Source of the DNA: Marinomonas spartinae
Lineage (GTDB): Bacteria > Pseudomonadota > Gammaproteobacteria > Pseudomonadales > Marinomonadaceae
NCBI RefSeq assembly: GCF_900089775.1
Contig: NZ_FLOB01000006.1
Coordinates: 1 to 64,000 of the forward strand
Direction of reading: 5' to 3'
DNA: 64,000 bases
Positions 25,466 through 34,313 of this stretch are shown piece by piece. Made by a program: the position numbers and the translations under genes. The notes beneath the pieces were generated by a model that did not search any database, was not told the origin of the DNA, and saw only the letters and a program-made list of their open reading frames with translations. Positions within the stretch are counted from its first letter, which is position 1; every line of letters starts with the position of its first letter.

Positions 25466-26386
25466 TCATTGTTCCATCAAACTGGGAGGCATATTGTATT
25501 TTTTGCGAAACTCACGATAAAAGTAGGATAGATCATTGAACCCAGAGCGTAATGCAATATCCGTAATGCTTTCATCCAGCAAACCGTCTTTTCGTAAACA
25601 AAGCTGCTTGTAGGCATATTCTAGCCGTGAGCTGATAATTCTATGTTTTGGCGTTTCACCTAATACTTGAAAATGTCTCTGTAATGTTCGTTCGGAAATA
25701 TTCAGGTGAGACGCGATTTCCCGTGGAGAAAAGTTTGAATGTAAGTAATGGCGGTTAATGAGCGCTAAGGCTTTTGACAGTAACTGTTCACTTGGCTCTG
25801 CATGATCAACCCGATGATTAGTATGAAGGTAGGCGCTGATTAAACTAATAAATGCCTCGCCCAAATGCTGTTGATCCATGCATTCATAGTCAATCATTTT
25901 CTTTAGAACAGAATACATGGCAAGCCAAAGAGGATCATCCCGTGAGATGTTTACACCACAATCGACATTACCAAAGCGATGTACGGCCTCATCACGGGGT
26001 ATATGAAATGATATTTGGCGGGATTGACCATAATCGTATCGAAACAGAGATGGTTTGACGGAATCGACAAGAAACATATCGCCAGGACGTAACTCGACTG
26101 TATTATTCCCTTGCTGAACTTGGCTGTATCCTGAATCTTGTATTAAAAGGAAAAAGTATTCCCCTGGGTCTTGGCGTATGGATGCTTTATCCCGCTCTAT
26201 ATGCACAGAGTCAACATCAACAATCGCGGCTTCAAACGCGCCAAAGCGCCTTGTTGCTATGCTTCCATTAATAACACTCGAGCTGGATTGAGGCTCTATG
26301 TTAAATAATCCGCAGACTTGACGGAGTTCAGAAGCAAACACCTCAACGGGCAAATGATTATGATGAGATTGAAGAAGCGGTTTCAT
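25466..26386 (-). CDS. AraC-family regulator, FeaR-like
   Basis: 306 residues. N-terminal cupin-like 'AraC-binding' domain of the FeaR/NphR kind (about 30-190, with GEYFFLLIQDSGYSQVQQ and LRPGDMFLVDS). The C-terminal DNA-binding domain contains FSPREIASHLNISERTLQRHF and the second helix-turn-helix in DIALRSGFNDLSYFYREFRKKY. It precedes the aldehyde dehydrogenase by 116 bases in the same direction and probably regulates it. FeaR responds to aromatic amines in E. coli, which is suggestive here only. Confidence 0.8.
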   Translation of the reverse strand: MKPLLQSHHNHLPVEVFASELRQVCGLFNIEPQSSSSVINGSIATRRFGAFEAAIVDVDSVHIERDKASIRQDPGEYFFLLIQDSGYSQVQQGNNTVELRPGDMFLVDSVKPSLFRYDYGQSRQISFHIPRDEAVHRFGNVDCGVNISRDDPLWLAMYSVLKKMIDYECMDQQHLGEAFISLISAYLHTNHRVDHAEPSEQLLSKALALINRHYLHSNFSPREIASHLNISERTLQRHFQVLGETPKHRIISSRLEYAYKQLCLRKDGLLDESITDIALRSGFNDLSYFYREFRKKYNMPPSLMEQ

Positions 26387-26411
26387 CTAGACCTCATTGG
26401 AATTTCTTTAT

Positions 26412-26459
26412 GAGACCTTTGCGCGGCGGCTTCGTCCGCGATTTCACACAAAGGTCTTC
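26412..26459. repeat. composite inverted repeat with IS-like ends
   Basis: AGACCTTTG and CAAAGGTCT enclose a second inverted pair CGCGG/CCGCG around CGGCTTCGT. The ends read inwards as GAGACCTTTGCGCG and AAGACCTTTGTGTG, similar to GAGACCTTTGCACG at 50795. It may be a scar or miniature element, or a terminator of the leftward Lrp gene (stop at 26634). The rest of the 26387-26633 gap shows no gene. Confidence 0.45.
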
Positions 26460-26633
26460 TTCATTATTGTTATTTGATAGACCTTACCGGGTCATTATTG
26501 AACCTGCTCATGGCTCGATGAAAGCTCAATGATGAGAAATCCAAAAATATGGGGCTCCATTGCTGTCAACAGTACAACATCCAAGGTGCTATCGCCAAGT
26601 GCTTTTAGCAATCAAAATGGCACTGGTGGGTCG

Positions 26634-27116
26634 TCAAGTCGGTTCACTGATGGGAAATAAGCTCAAAGGAAATTCTCTGGTGATTTTGGGCTGTTTCATT
26701 GAAAACATGGTGTTGACAGAGCGCACCCCTTTGGCTTGGAGCAGCTTTTTACTTAACAGCTCGTCATAACTGTCTAAGTTTTTGGTGATGATTTTTAACA
26801 GGAAATCGCAATCGCCACTGACGGAATGACATTCTTGTATTTCTGGGCATTCCCGTACAATTGTTAAAAACGGGGCCAAGGTTTCTGGGTGATGGTTGTC
26901 CATTGACACCTGAGCAAAAGCGATCACATGCAAGTTCACTTTTTTGGCGTTTAACTCAGCCGTGTAGTTGGTTATATAGCCTTCATCCTCCAAACGTTTT
27001 AAGCGTCGCCAGCATGGCGCGGTCGAAAGACCAATCTTCTCGGCTAACTCCTTGTTACTTAAGCGTCCGTCTTTTTGTAAAGCGGCTAAGATACTGATAT
27101 CAAACTTATCAAGCAT
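26634..27116 (-). CDS. Lrp/AsnC-family transcriptional regulator (BkdR-like)
   Basis: 160 residues. The N-terminal winged helix-turn-helix is typical (LDKFDISILAALQKDGRLSNKELAE, then GLSTAPCWRRLKRLEDEGYI). A C-terminal RAM ligand-binding domain follows (about 70-145, with VSGDCDFLLKIITKNLDSY). Divergent from the 2-oxoacid dehydrogenase genes across 161 bases. In Pseudomonas, BkdR is an Lrp-type activator of the branched-chain 2-oxoacid dehydrogenase operon in the same layout. The likely effector is an amino acid. Confidence 0.85.
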   Translation of the reverse strand: MLDKFDISILAALQKDGRLSNKELAEKIGLSTAPCWRRLKRLEDEGYITNYTAELNAKKVNLHVIAFAQVSMDNHHPETLAPFLTIVRECPEIQECHSVSGDCDFLLKIITKNLDSYDELLSKKLLQAKGVRSVNTMFSMKQPKITREFPLSLFPISEPT

Positions 27117-27277
27117 AAGAATGTTTCCATTTATTGTTATTTGGAGAAACGATATTGCTTAGTTTGGCAAAAGCTCAGCAATTAAGAAAGATAATTTCGC
27201 TAAAACGTCGATAACATTAACTACATCATATTAATAACAACAAAGCTGAAAAGCTGCCAACAAAATGGTGTACAACT

Positions 27278-29383
27278 ATGAATGATGTATTGAGAGAAAC
27301 TATCAACACAAAGTATCCCTCCAAAAGTGAGCCCGCTGTCGATTGGACGCATATCAGCCGATTGATGTTGCAATCACGGGCCCTTGATGAAATTGAAGAG
27401 AAAGAATTGGTGCCTGAAAAGCTGGTGTTTAATCAGTTTTCTGCCCGTGGTCACGATTTTGCCCAGATTTTGTTAGGCTCTCTGCTAACCCATCCGCACG
27501 ATGGGGCAACTGGCTATTATCGGTCTAGACCTTTTGTAATGAGCCTTGGTATTCATTTAGATGATGTTGTTGCTTCCCCAATGGCCAAAGCCGGAGGTTA
27601 CAGTGATGGAAGAGACATTGGCGTGGTATGTAATTTTCCCAATGCCAATAGAAAGGGTGCCATGCTGTTTCCTATGTGTGGCGGCGTCGGGGCGCAATAC
27701 ACACCGATCTCTGGTTGGGCACAATCCATTCTTTATCATAAAAACCAGCTAAATGATTCAAGCTATTCTGGCGCAATTGCTGTCTCAATGGGAGGGGATT
27801 CCTCCATGTCAACCAGTGGTTTTTGGGCGGCATTAAACATATCGACCACCAATAATCTACCGCATTTATTTTACATTGAAGACAATGGCTATGGCATTTC
27901 TGTGCCTCAGGAAGTGCAAACGCCTGGCGGTGATCAGGTGGCAAATCTTAAAGCTTATAAAAACCTAAAGATTATTGATGGCGACGGAACTGACCCAGAA
28001 TTGACGCCAGTATTGATAAAAGAGGCCGTCGAGTATGTTCGATCTGGGCAGGGTACCTGCTTGCTTCGACTAAAAGTACCGCGTTTATGTGGTCACACTT
28101 TTCAAGACACGCAAACCTATAAAGATGCAGACTTTATTGCGAGTGAGCAATCAAGAGATCCATTGCCTAAACTCAAGGGCTATCTACTAAACAATGGCTT
28201 TATGACTGCCGACGAATGGCAGGACTTAGAAGATGAGAGTTATCGTGATATCCGTCATTCTGTGGATAAAGCGAAACAGCGTGAGCAGCCTGATCCAGAC
28301 AATCTTACGCGCTTTGTTTATGCTGAAAAAGACCAGGTCCAGCTTAGAGGTGGGTTGGCGGCCAGTGGTCATACTTTTCCAGCTCAAAGTGATCAGCCTA
28401 AGCCTGAGGGCTCCCGTTTGAATATGTTAACGGCGATTCGTAAAACATTGGACAACGAGTTAGAGACGAACCCTAAAGTCATTGTATTCGGTGAAGACGT
28501 CGGCCCAAAAGGGGGCGTTCACGCGGCAACGCTTGGTTTGAATGAAAAGTTTGGCAATCAGCGAGTGTTTGATACCAGTTTATCTGAAGAAGGGATTATT
28601 GGTCGTTCTGTGGGGTTGGCCTTGAGTGGCTTAATGCCTGTACCAGAAATACAGTTCCGCAAATACGCGGAACCGGCTGCAGAGCAACTGTCCGATACGG
28701 GGATTATGCGTTGGCGAACCAATAACCAATTTGCCGCGCCTATGGTCGTCAGAATTCCGGGCGGGTTTGCTCGCCGAGGCGATCCATGGCATTCCATGAG
28801 TGATGAAGTGGAGTGGGCGCATAAAGTGGGTTGGCAATTGGCCATGCCTTCCAATGCCGAAGACGCCGTAGGTTTACTTCGTTACGCACTACGAGATAAC
28901 AATCCGACTATTTTCTTTGAACATCGTTCTTTACTGGACAATAGCTGGTCCCGTCGGCCATATCCTGGTGATGACTATGTCATTCCATTTGGCCAAGCTA
29001 AGACCATTCTTTCAGGCTCGGCATTAACCGTGGTGTGTTGGGGGGCAATGGTGGAGCGTTGTGAGAAAGCGGCGCTAAGTCTTGATATGAGTGTAGAGGT
29101 GATCGATCTTCGCACCATTCAGCCTTGGGATAAAGAAGCCATACTGACTTCCGTTGAGAAAACTGGACGTTGTTTGATTGTTCATGAAGATAACAAAACC
29201 GCTGGGTTTGGGGCGGAAATCGCTGCAACGTTAGCCGATGAATTATTCTTTAGTCTTGATGCTCCGATTCAACGCTTAACCATGCCTGATATCCCAAATC
29301 CTCATAATTTCTTGTTGTTAGAAAAAGCGGTGCCGAGTGAGCAAAAGATCGCTCTCACGATGCAAAAACTGATTGAAGTGTGA
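27278..29383 (+). CDS. 2-oxoacid dehydrogenase E1, fused alpha and beta subunits
   Basis: 701 residues joining two proteins that are usually separate. Residues 1-370 are E1 alpha, with the thiamine diphosphate motif starting MGGDSSMSTSGFWAALN at about 171 and ending IEDNGYGIS. Residues from about 380 are E1 beta (GEDVGPKGGVHAATLGL, then EEGIIGRSVGLALSGLMPVPEIQF). It decarboxylates a 2-oxoacid and passes the acyl group to the E2 lipoyl arm. The Lrp-type regulator next door suggests an amino-acid-derived oxoacid, branched-chain or aromatic. No E3 is in the window, so the general lipoamide dehydrogenase is probably shared. Confidence 0.88.
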   Translation: MNDVLRETINTKYPSKSEPAVDWTHISRLMLQSRALDEIEEKELVPEKLVFNQFSARGHDFAQILLGSLLTHPHDGATGYYRSRPFVMSLGIHLDDVVASPMAKAGGYSDGRDIGVVCNFPNANRKGAMLFPMCGGVGAQYTPISGWAQSILYHKNQLNDSSYSGAIAVSMGGDSSMSTSGFWAALNISTTNNLPHLFYIEDNGYGISVPQEVQTPGGDQVANLKAYKNLKIIDGDGTDPELTPVLIKEAVEYVRSGQGTCLLRLKVPRLCGHTFQDTQTYKDADFIASEQSRDPLPKLKGYLLNNGFMTADEWQDLEDESYRDIRHSVDKAKQREQPDPDNLTRFVYAEKDQVQLRGGLAASGHTFPAQSDQPKPEGSRLNMLTAIRKTLDNELETNPKVIVFGEDVGPKGGVHAATLGLNEKFGNQRVFDTSLSEEGIIGRSVGLALSGLMPVPEIQFRKYAEPAAEQLSDTGIMRWRTNNQFAAPMVVRIPGGFARRGDPWHSMSDEVEWAHKVGWQLAMPSNAEDAVGLLRYALRDNNPTIFFEHRSLLDNSWSRRPYPGDDYVIPFGQAKTILSGSALTVVCWGAMVERCEKAALSLDMSVEVIDLRTIQPWDKEAILTSVEKTGRCLIVHEDNKTAGFGAEIAATLADELFFSLDAPIQRLTMPDIPNPHNFLLLEKAVPSEQKIALTMQKLIEV

Positions 29384-29393
29384 GGGGAAAACG

Positions 29394-30647
29394 ATGAATG
29401 AATCCATGATGATTACGCTTCCAGTCGGTGCATTGGAAGGAACTGCGGCAGTATTATCTACTTGGCTGGTTGGAGAGGGGGATCACGTTAAAAAAGGCGA
29501 TCCAATATTGGAACTGGAAACCGACAAAGTGTCGATGGAAGTGTGTGCTGAAAATGATGGTGCCATTGGAAAAATCGTGGCGAAATCGGGTGATAATGTT
29601 GATGAAAAGACCATCCTTGGCTACTTAAATTGTGGTGAACAATCAGCAGTCGATAAAGCAGAGGTAGACAAAGCATCACTTCAGGTTACTAATGACACTT
29701 CATTAAGTGAACCAGAAGCCGTATCCGATCAATGGGATGCCCCTAAAGAGGGTTCTAAGCGTCACTTAATCGGGCCAGCCGTTCGAAAGCTACTAAGAAA
29801 ATATGATTTGAACTTGTCCTCTATTGAGGGAACGGGGAAGGGTGGACGTGTTACGCGAGATGATATTCTCGCCTTTATTGATGCTCAGGCTGACAGCGAA
29901 CAAAGTCAGTCAGATGCTCCTATTTCATCGGCAAAAACCGAAGGCTTAAAAAGTAAGCTCGTTCCTCATACCGCCATGCGCAAGAAAATTGCCAATCATA
30001 TGGTAGATAGCTTACTGCACACGTCTCCTCATGTGACTAGCGTCTTTGAAATGGATATGGGGGCCGTTATCGAGCACAGAAAGTTGTGTAAAATGGGCTT
30101 TGATGAAGCCGGTGTGAAGTTGACCTTTACCGCCTATTTTGTGGTGGCTGCGGCCCAGGCCATCCAAAAAGTCCCTTCCATCAACTCACGATTTCATGAG
30201 GAAAGCTTAGAAGTATTGGAAGACATTAACATCGGAGTGGGGACCGCGTTGGGAGACGATGGGCTTGTCGTGCCTGTTATTAAGCAGGTACAGATGAAGA
30301 AACTGTTTGAAGTGGCTACCTTGCTGCAACAGCAAACGGAGCGCGCCAGACAGGGTAAGTTGACCCCAGCAGACATGAAAGAAGGGACCTTTACCATATC
30401 CAATCATGGAGTCAGTGGTAGCCTGTTGGCGGCCCCCATTATTATTAACCAGCCCCAGGTGGCGATTTTGGGCATTGGTAAGCTGGAAAAAAGAGTAGTT
30501 GTCGAAGAGGTGGATGGACAGGATGCCATGGTCATTCGTCCCAAATGTTACGTTTCCCTTAGCATTGATCATAGGGCATTAGATGCCTATCAGGCGAACG
30601 CATTCCTGAGTCATTTTGTTGAAACAATTGAACAGTGGGGAAAGTAG
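29394..30647 (+). CDS. 2-oxoacid dehydrogenase E2, dihydrolipoamide acyltransferase
   Basis: 417 residues from ATG 29394, preceded by GAGGGG and placed 10 bases after the E1 stop. One N-terminal lipoyl domain (about 5-80) with the lipoylated Lys45 in LETDKVSMEV. A peripheral-subunit-binding domain (about 120-160, IGPAVRKLLRKYDLNL...GKGGRVTRDDI). The catalytic acyltransferase domain follows (about 190-417). The active-site motif reads DHRALDA where most E2 enzymes have DHRxxDG; the His and Asp are kept. It works with the fused E1 upstream. Confidence 0.9.
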   Translation: MNESMMITLPVGALEGTAAVLSTWLVGEGDHVKKGDPILELETDKVSMEVCAENDGAIGKIVAKSGDNVDEKTILGYLNCGEQSAVDKAEVDKASLQVTNDTSLSEPEAVSDQWDAPKEGSKRHLIGPAVRKLLRKYDLNLSSIEGTGKGGRVTRDDILAFIDAQADSEQSQSDAPISSAKTEGLKSKLVPHTAMRKKIANHMVDSLLHTSPHVTSVFEMDMGAVIEHRKLCKMGFDEAGVKLTFTAYFVVAAAQAIQKVPSINSRFHEESLEVLEDINIGVGTALGDDGLVVPVIKQVQMKKLFEVATLLQQQTERARQGKLTPADMKEGTFTISNHGVSGSLLAAPIIINQPQVAILGIGKLEKRVVVEEVDGQDAMVIRPKCYVSLSIDHRALDAYQANAFLSHFVETIEQWGK

Positions 30648-30706
30648 CAAGGCAATGAATATCATACAGGGCGTTATTTTCTGATGCCCTGTATGATCAG
30701 GACGTG

Positions 30707-31633
30707 TTAGCTATTAAGCCCACCAAAACGCTCATAAAATAAAGCGTTGGCTTCTGGCAATGGCCCGTGAACGGATTCTAGATTGTGCTCAATCCATTTT
30801 TCCGTTGCTGGCGTGAGTTTGCGATAAATGTTTCGGCACAGTTGGCGTGCGGCTCTGCCTTCCCAGTCTATTGGGAGAAGTTCTCTTGGTAAATGTGGGT
30901 CTCTTAACAAGAGTTTACGGTAGTCATGAATCAGTAGGGTTCGCGTTAAAAAACAAGACTGCGGGTCAAGTGTATCCAGCTCGGAAAGCTCTTGCCAAAC
31001 CGGTAAAAATAATTCGATAAACTCTTGGTAATGTTGGCTGAGAGCGTCCAGATTCCAGCAGTCTCTAACCAATTCTTGTATCGGTTTGTTGCTAAACTGG
31101 GTGTTTGATGAGGCCTCAAAGACAATGACTTTCTCTTCTAGATTAAGGGAGAGCAAAATCGCTTTGAGGGTTTGTTTCTCGCAACATGGGCTGGCAATCA
31201 GTTGCGTGGAAAACGTGGCAAAGCCTTGCCATTGAAGCTCATCCATTAGCTGCTTTTTTTCATCAGGATTGAGATGACTGCCAATAATGAGTAGCCATGA
31301 ACCGTTCCAAGTTTGTATGTTCGGGCTATAAATGCGCTGAAAAGCTTGCTCGAATTTTCTGTGTCCTTGCGTCGTTAAGCGGTAATAGCTTTTACGGCCG
31401 ACTTTTTCACTCTCGAGCCAACCGTCCTGTGTCAGGCGAAAAATCGAGGTTCTCATTAAACGTTCGCTAATGCCTATCGGCTCTAGGGCATTGATTAGGC
31501 TACCTAGCCAAACGGTACTGCCGTGGGGCTCGATGGTATCACCATAGAGAGAAATAATTAAAGAGGACGCCCTAATAGGTTTTTGGTTTTGAAAACGCTT
31601 CAGTAGAGTGTTAAGTGTTTTTAATTCATTCAT
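30707..31633 (-). CDS. paaX: PaaX-family repressor of phenylacetate degradation
   Basis: 308 residues, PaaX length. The N-terminal winged helix region (about 20-95) includes ASSLIISLYGDTIEPHGSTVWLG and the RTSIFRLTQDGWL recognition segment, and the family's C-terminal domain contains FLTRTLLIHDYRKLLLRDPHLP. PaaX is a repressor released by phenylacetyl-CoA. The gene is in the same direction as paaY and is probably co-transcribed. Together they are divergent from paaFGHIJ across a 376-bp control region. Confidence 0.92.
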   Translation of the reverse strand: MNELKTLNTLLKRFQNQKPIRASSLIISLYGDTIEPHGSTVWLGSLINALEPIGISERLMRTSIFRLTQDGWLESEKVGRKSYYRLTTQGHRKFEQAFQRIYSPNIQTWNGSWLLIIGSHLNPDEKKQLMDELQWQGFATFSTQLIASPCCEKQTLKAILLSLNLEEKVIVFEASSNTQFSNKPIQELVRDCWNLDALSQHYQEFIELFLPVWQELSELDTLDPQSCFLTRTLLIHDYRKLLLRDPHLPRELLPIDWEGRAARQLCRNIYRKLTPATEKWIEHNLESVHGPLPEANALFYERFGGLNS

Positions 31634-31700
31634 TTAGATAGGCTATGAGTATCGTTTGATTGAAGGCACCATTCTCTGAAATGGTGCCTTAAGAGTAAAG

Positions 31701-32291
31701 CTAATTATTTTTTGGCTTATGATAGCCCGTTTTCAAGCTGGGTCTATCGGCTTCAGGTTCGGTTAAGGGATGACACTCAACCATAGACTCCAAACAGCGA
31801 GTGGTCAGGTCGATGTACTCTTGCGTTCCGGTTTGTTTCCATTTTAACTCTTCATCGCTGACTTGTCGGACGAGTCTTGCTGGACTGCCCATTAGGAGTG
31901 AGCGAGCGTCACAAGAAAAACGACTTTTAACAAAGGCCGCTGCGGCGACAATAGATTCTGCCCCAATGTTCGCTTCGTCCATCACCACAGCGTTCATGCC
32001 GATCAAGCTGTCTTCACCGATAACACAACCGTGTAATATGGCACCGTGACCGATATGCCCATGTTTGCCGATGATGGTATGACTGCCAGCAAACCCATGA
32101 ACAACGCAGTTATCTTGCACATTCGATTCTTCTTCCATGGTAATACGACCAAAGTCACCTCTTAAGCAGGCGCCTGGGCCAACATAACAGCCTTGTTTAA
32201 TAATAACATCACCAATTAAGACAGCAGTAGGATGAACATAAGCGGTTGGGTGAACCACAGGCGTAACGCCATCAATTTTGTAACAGGCCAT
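31701..32291 (-). CDS. paaY: PaaY, hexapeptide-repeat thioesterase/carbonic-anhydrase-like protein
   Basis: 196 residues with a left-handed beta-helix made of hexapeptide repeats from about residue 10 to 130 (HPTAYVHPTAVLIGDVIIKQGCYVG, with three conserved His in HGFAGSHTIIGKHGHIGHGAIL that bind zinc). PaaY is a trimeric gamma-carbonic-anhydrase-like thioesterase that removes dead-end CoA esters formed by the paa pathway. It lies 67 bases upstream of paaX in the same direction. Confidence 0.9.
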   Translation of the reverse strand: MACYKIDGVTPVVHPTAYVHPTAVLIGDVIIKQGCYVGPGACLRGDFGRITMEEESNVQDNCVVHGFAGSHTIIGKHGHIGHGAILHGCVIGEDSLIGMNAVVMDEANIGAESIVAAAAFVKSRFSCDARSLLMGSPARLVRQVSDEELKWKQTGTQEYIDLTTRCLESMVECHPLTEPEADRPSLKTGYHKPKNN

Positions 32292-32667
32292 CGTTTTTCT
32301 CTCTTTTTGTATTTGTCTGTTTTTGTATTTGGTATTACCTATCTGTTTAATACTTCAACTATTTGGAATTTTATACAAATATTGTGTCTTAATCTAATCT
32401 AAATTTTGGTTTTTTTGCTAATGAATCGGTTATTAAAAATCAATTTTATCTTTTTTGAAAATTTAACTAATTGTTTTTTAATACTTTATTTTAATTTTAT
32501 TCAATATCTTTTAAGTGATACAAAAATAATTAAAAAAAACATTGAACCGTGTCTCTTTTTGAGTCATCTTATAATGGCTGATCATGACTTAGATCAATGT
32601 ATCGCGTCTTTAAGGCTGACAAATAAAAAAATAAACCGTGCGTTAAATGAATAGAGAGTTAGGTCAA
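32292..32667. promoter_or_regulatory. paaY-paaF divergent control region
   Basis: A very AT-rich 376-bp gap. On the plus strand a perfect -10 TATAAT is at 32570-32575; no good -35 lies 17 bases upstream, which suggests activator or special control. An 18-bp inverted repeat TGATC-N8-GATCA at 32579-32596 covers the predicted start point and is a candidate PaaX operator. ATTGTGTCTTAAT at 32381 resembles ATTGTGTCGTTAAT at 39081 upstream of paaA. The open frame 32406-32654 has no coding character. Confidence 0.45.
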
Positions 32668-33453
32668 ATGTCCAATAGTCTATATAGCATGCTAGATGTT
32701 CATTCACCGGCCAATGGTGTACAGCAAATTCAGTTACATCGTCCTGAAGCGCTAAATGCATTGACAACCGCCATGCTGGGTGAGTTGGCGCTGGCATTAG
32801 AAGAAGCTGAAGCGAATGAGTCAGTGAAAGTCGTTGTACTAACTGGTTCTGCCCGTGTGTTTGCGGCAGGGGCAGATGTAAAAGAAATGGCCGAACGAGA
32901 TATGGTGGGGATTCTAAAGGATCCTCGTCAACAAAGCTGGCAAAGTATTAGCCGTTTTCCTAAGCCTCTTGTTGCCGCTATTAATGGCTACTGTTTAGGG
33001 GGTGGCTGCGAACTCGCAATGCACGCTGATATTCTTATCGCCGGAACCGATGCCAAATTTGGTCAGCCAGAGATTAATCTAGGCATCATGCCCGGAGCTG
33101 GTGGTACCCAGCGCCTTGTACGTGCTGTCGGTAAATCCCTTGCCATGCAAATGGTGCTGACAGGCCAGCCGATTAACGCGCTTCAAGCGAAAGAGGCAGG
33201 TCTTATTAGTGAAATTACCCAACCAGAATTAACCCTTACCCGAGCGATGGAAGTCGCCTCCCAGATTGCTAAGAAAAGTCCATTGGCATTACGTCTTGCG
33301 AAAGAATCCATACTAAAAGGCATGGATACAGATCTAAATACGGGTCTACGTTTCGAAAGGCATGCTTTTACGGTATTGGCTGGCACCAAAGACCGTGAAG
33401 AGGGCATTGCTGCTTTCTTAGAAAAACGTCCTGCCAAATTTACGGGTCAATAA
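32668..33453 (+). CDS. paaF: 2,3-dehydroadipyl-CoA hydratase
   Basis: Hydrates 2,3-dehydroadipyl-CoA to 3-hydroxyadipyl-CoA. The start at 32668 (261 residues) has AGG five bases upstream and fits the family length better than 32647. It is an enoyl-CoA hydratase/crotonase: oxyanion-hole blocks SARVFAAGADVKEM and NGYCLGGGCELAMHAD, and the two catalytic glutamates in GQPEINLGIMPGAGGTQR and nearby. First gene of paaFGHIJ. Confidence 0.88.
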   Translation: MSNSLYSMLDVHSPANGVQQIQLHRPEALNALTTAMLGELALALEEAEANESVKVVVLTGSARVFAAGADVKEMAERDMVGILKDPRQQSWQSISRFPKPLVAAINGYCLGGGCELAMHADILIAGTDAKFGQPEINLGIMPGAGGTQRLVRAVGKSLAMQMVLTGQPINALQAKEAGLISEITQPELTLTRAMEVASQIAKKSPLALRLAKESILKGMDTDLNTGLRFERHAFTVLAGTKDREEGIAAFLEKRPAKFTGQ

Positions 33454-33521
33454 TTTAGAAGAGGCCTTTGCACAACGTCGTGTTCAAAGTGTCCAACAAT
33501 AATAATAGGAGCGTTATCTTA

Positions 33522-34313
33522 ATGAGCTTCCAACATATCTTATACTCAGTGGACTCGGGTGTGGCATTGCTTAGCCTGAATCGTCCTAAATCACTTAATA
33601 GTTTTAATGAGGCCATGCACTTAGAGGTGCGTGAGGCGTTTAAGCAAATTAAGAGTGATAAACAAGTTCGTGTTTTGGTTTTAACAGGGGAGGGGCGAGG
33701 GTTTTGTGCCGGACAGGATTTGTCTGATCGCAATGTGGATCCCACTGCTGATGCACCCGACCTAGGTATCTCAATTGAGAAATTTTACAATCCTCTGATT
33801 AAAGCCATTCAAGCCTTACCTATGCCTGTTATTTGCGCGGTGAACGGTGTTGCGGCGGGGGCCGGTGCCAATCTTCCTCTAGCCTGTGATCTGATTATTG
33901 CGGCGCGTTCAGCTAAGTTTATCCAAGCGTTTTGCAAAATTGGGCTGATTCCAGACTCGGGCGGCACTTGGTTTTTACCGCGCTTAGTTGGGATGGCAAA
34001 GGCAAAAGAAATGGCGTTATTGGGTGAACCTGTCAGCGCCGACGCCGCGTTGGAAATGGGATTAGTCAACCGCGTTGTGGATGATGAATTACTTCGACAA
34101 GAAGCCTTAACCCTAGCTCAGCATTTGGCGACGCAACCTACAAAAGGGTTGGCTTATATTAAGCGGGCGTTAAATCAGACATTTGACCATGGCTTAGAAG
34201 AGCAATTGCTGTTAGAGCGTGATTTGCAGCGCTTAGCGGGACAAACCCAAGATTATCGTGAAGGGGTGGCTGCTTTTATGGCGAAACGTACTCCTGAGTT
34301 TAAAGGAGAGTAA
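33522..34313 (+). CDS. paaG: 1,2-epoxyphenylacetyl-CoA isomerase
   Basis: Converts the ring epoxide of phenylacetyl-CoA to oxepin-CoA. 263 residues from ATG 33522 with GGAG upstream; the longer frame from 33468 is unlikely. Crotonase fold: GEGRGFCAGQDLSDRN (with the catalytic Asp of the PaaG group in this loop) and NGVAAGAGANLPLACD, where hydratases have an acidic residue. Stop and the next start overlap by one base (TAATG). Confidence 0.9.
   Translation: MSFQHILYSVDSGVALLSLNRPKSLNSFNEAMHLEVREAFKQIKSDKQVRVLVLTGEGRGFCAGQDLSDRNVDPTADAPDLGISIEKFYNPLIKAIQALPMPVICAVNGVAAGAGANLPLACDLIIAARSAKFIQAFCKIGLIPDSGGTWFLPRLVGMAKAKEMALLGEPVSADAALEMGLVNRVVDDELLRQEALTLAQHLATQPTKGLAYIKRALNQTFDHGLEEQLLLERDLQRLAGQTQDYREGVAAFMAKRTPEFKGE

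Noticed and set aside
32406..32654. 82-codon frame upstream of paaF
   Set aside because: Extremely AT-rich with Phe/Leu/Asn/Ile bias typical of non-coding promoter DNA, and it contains the paaF promoter elements.
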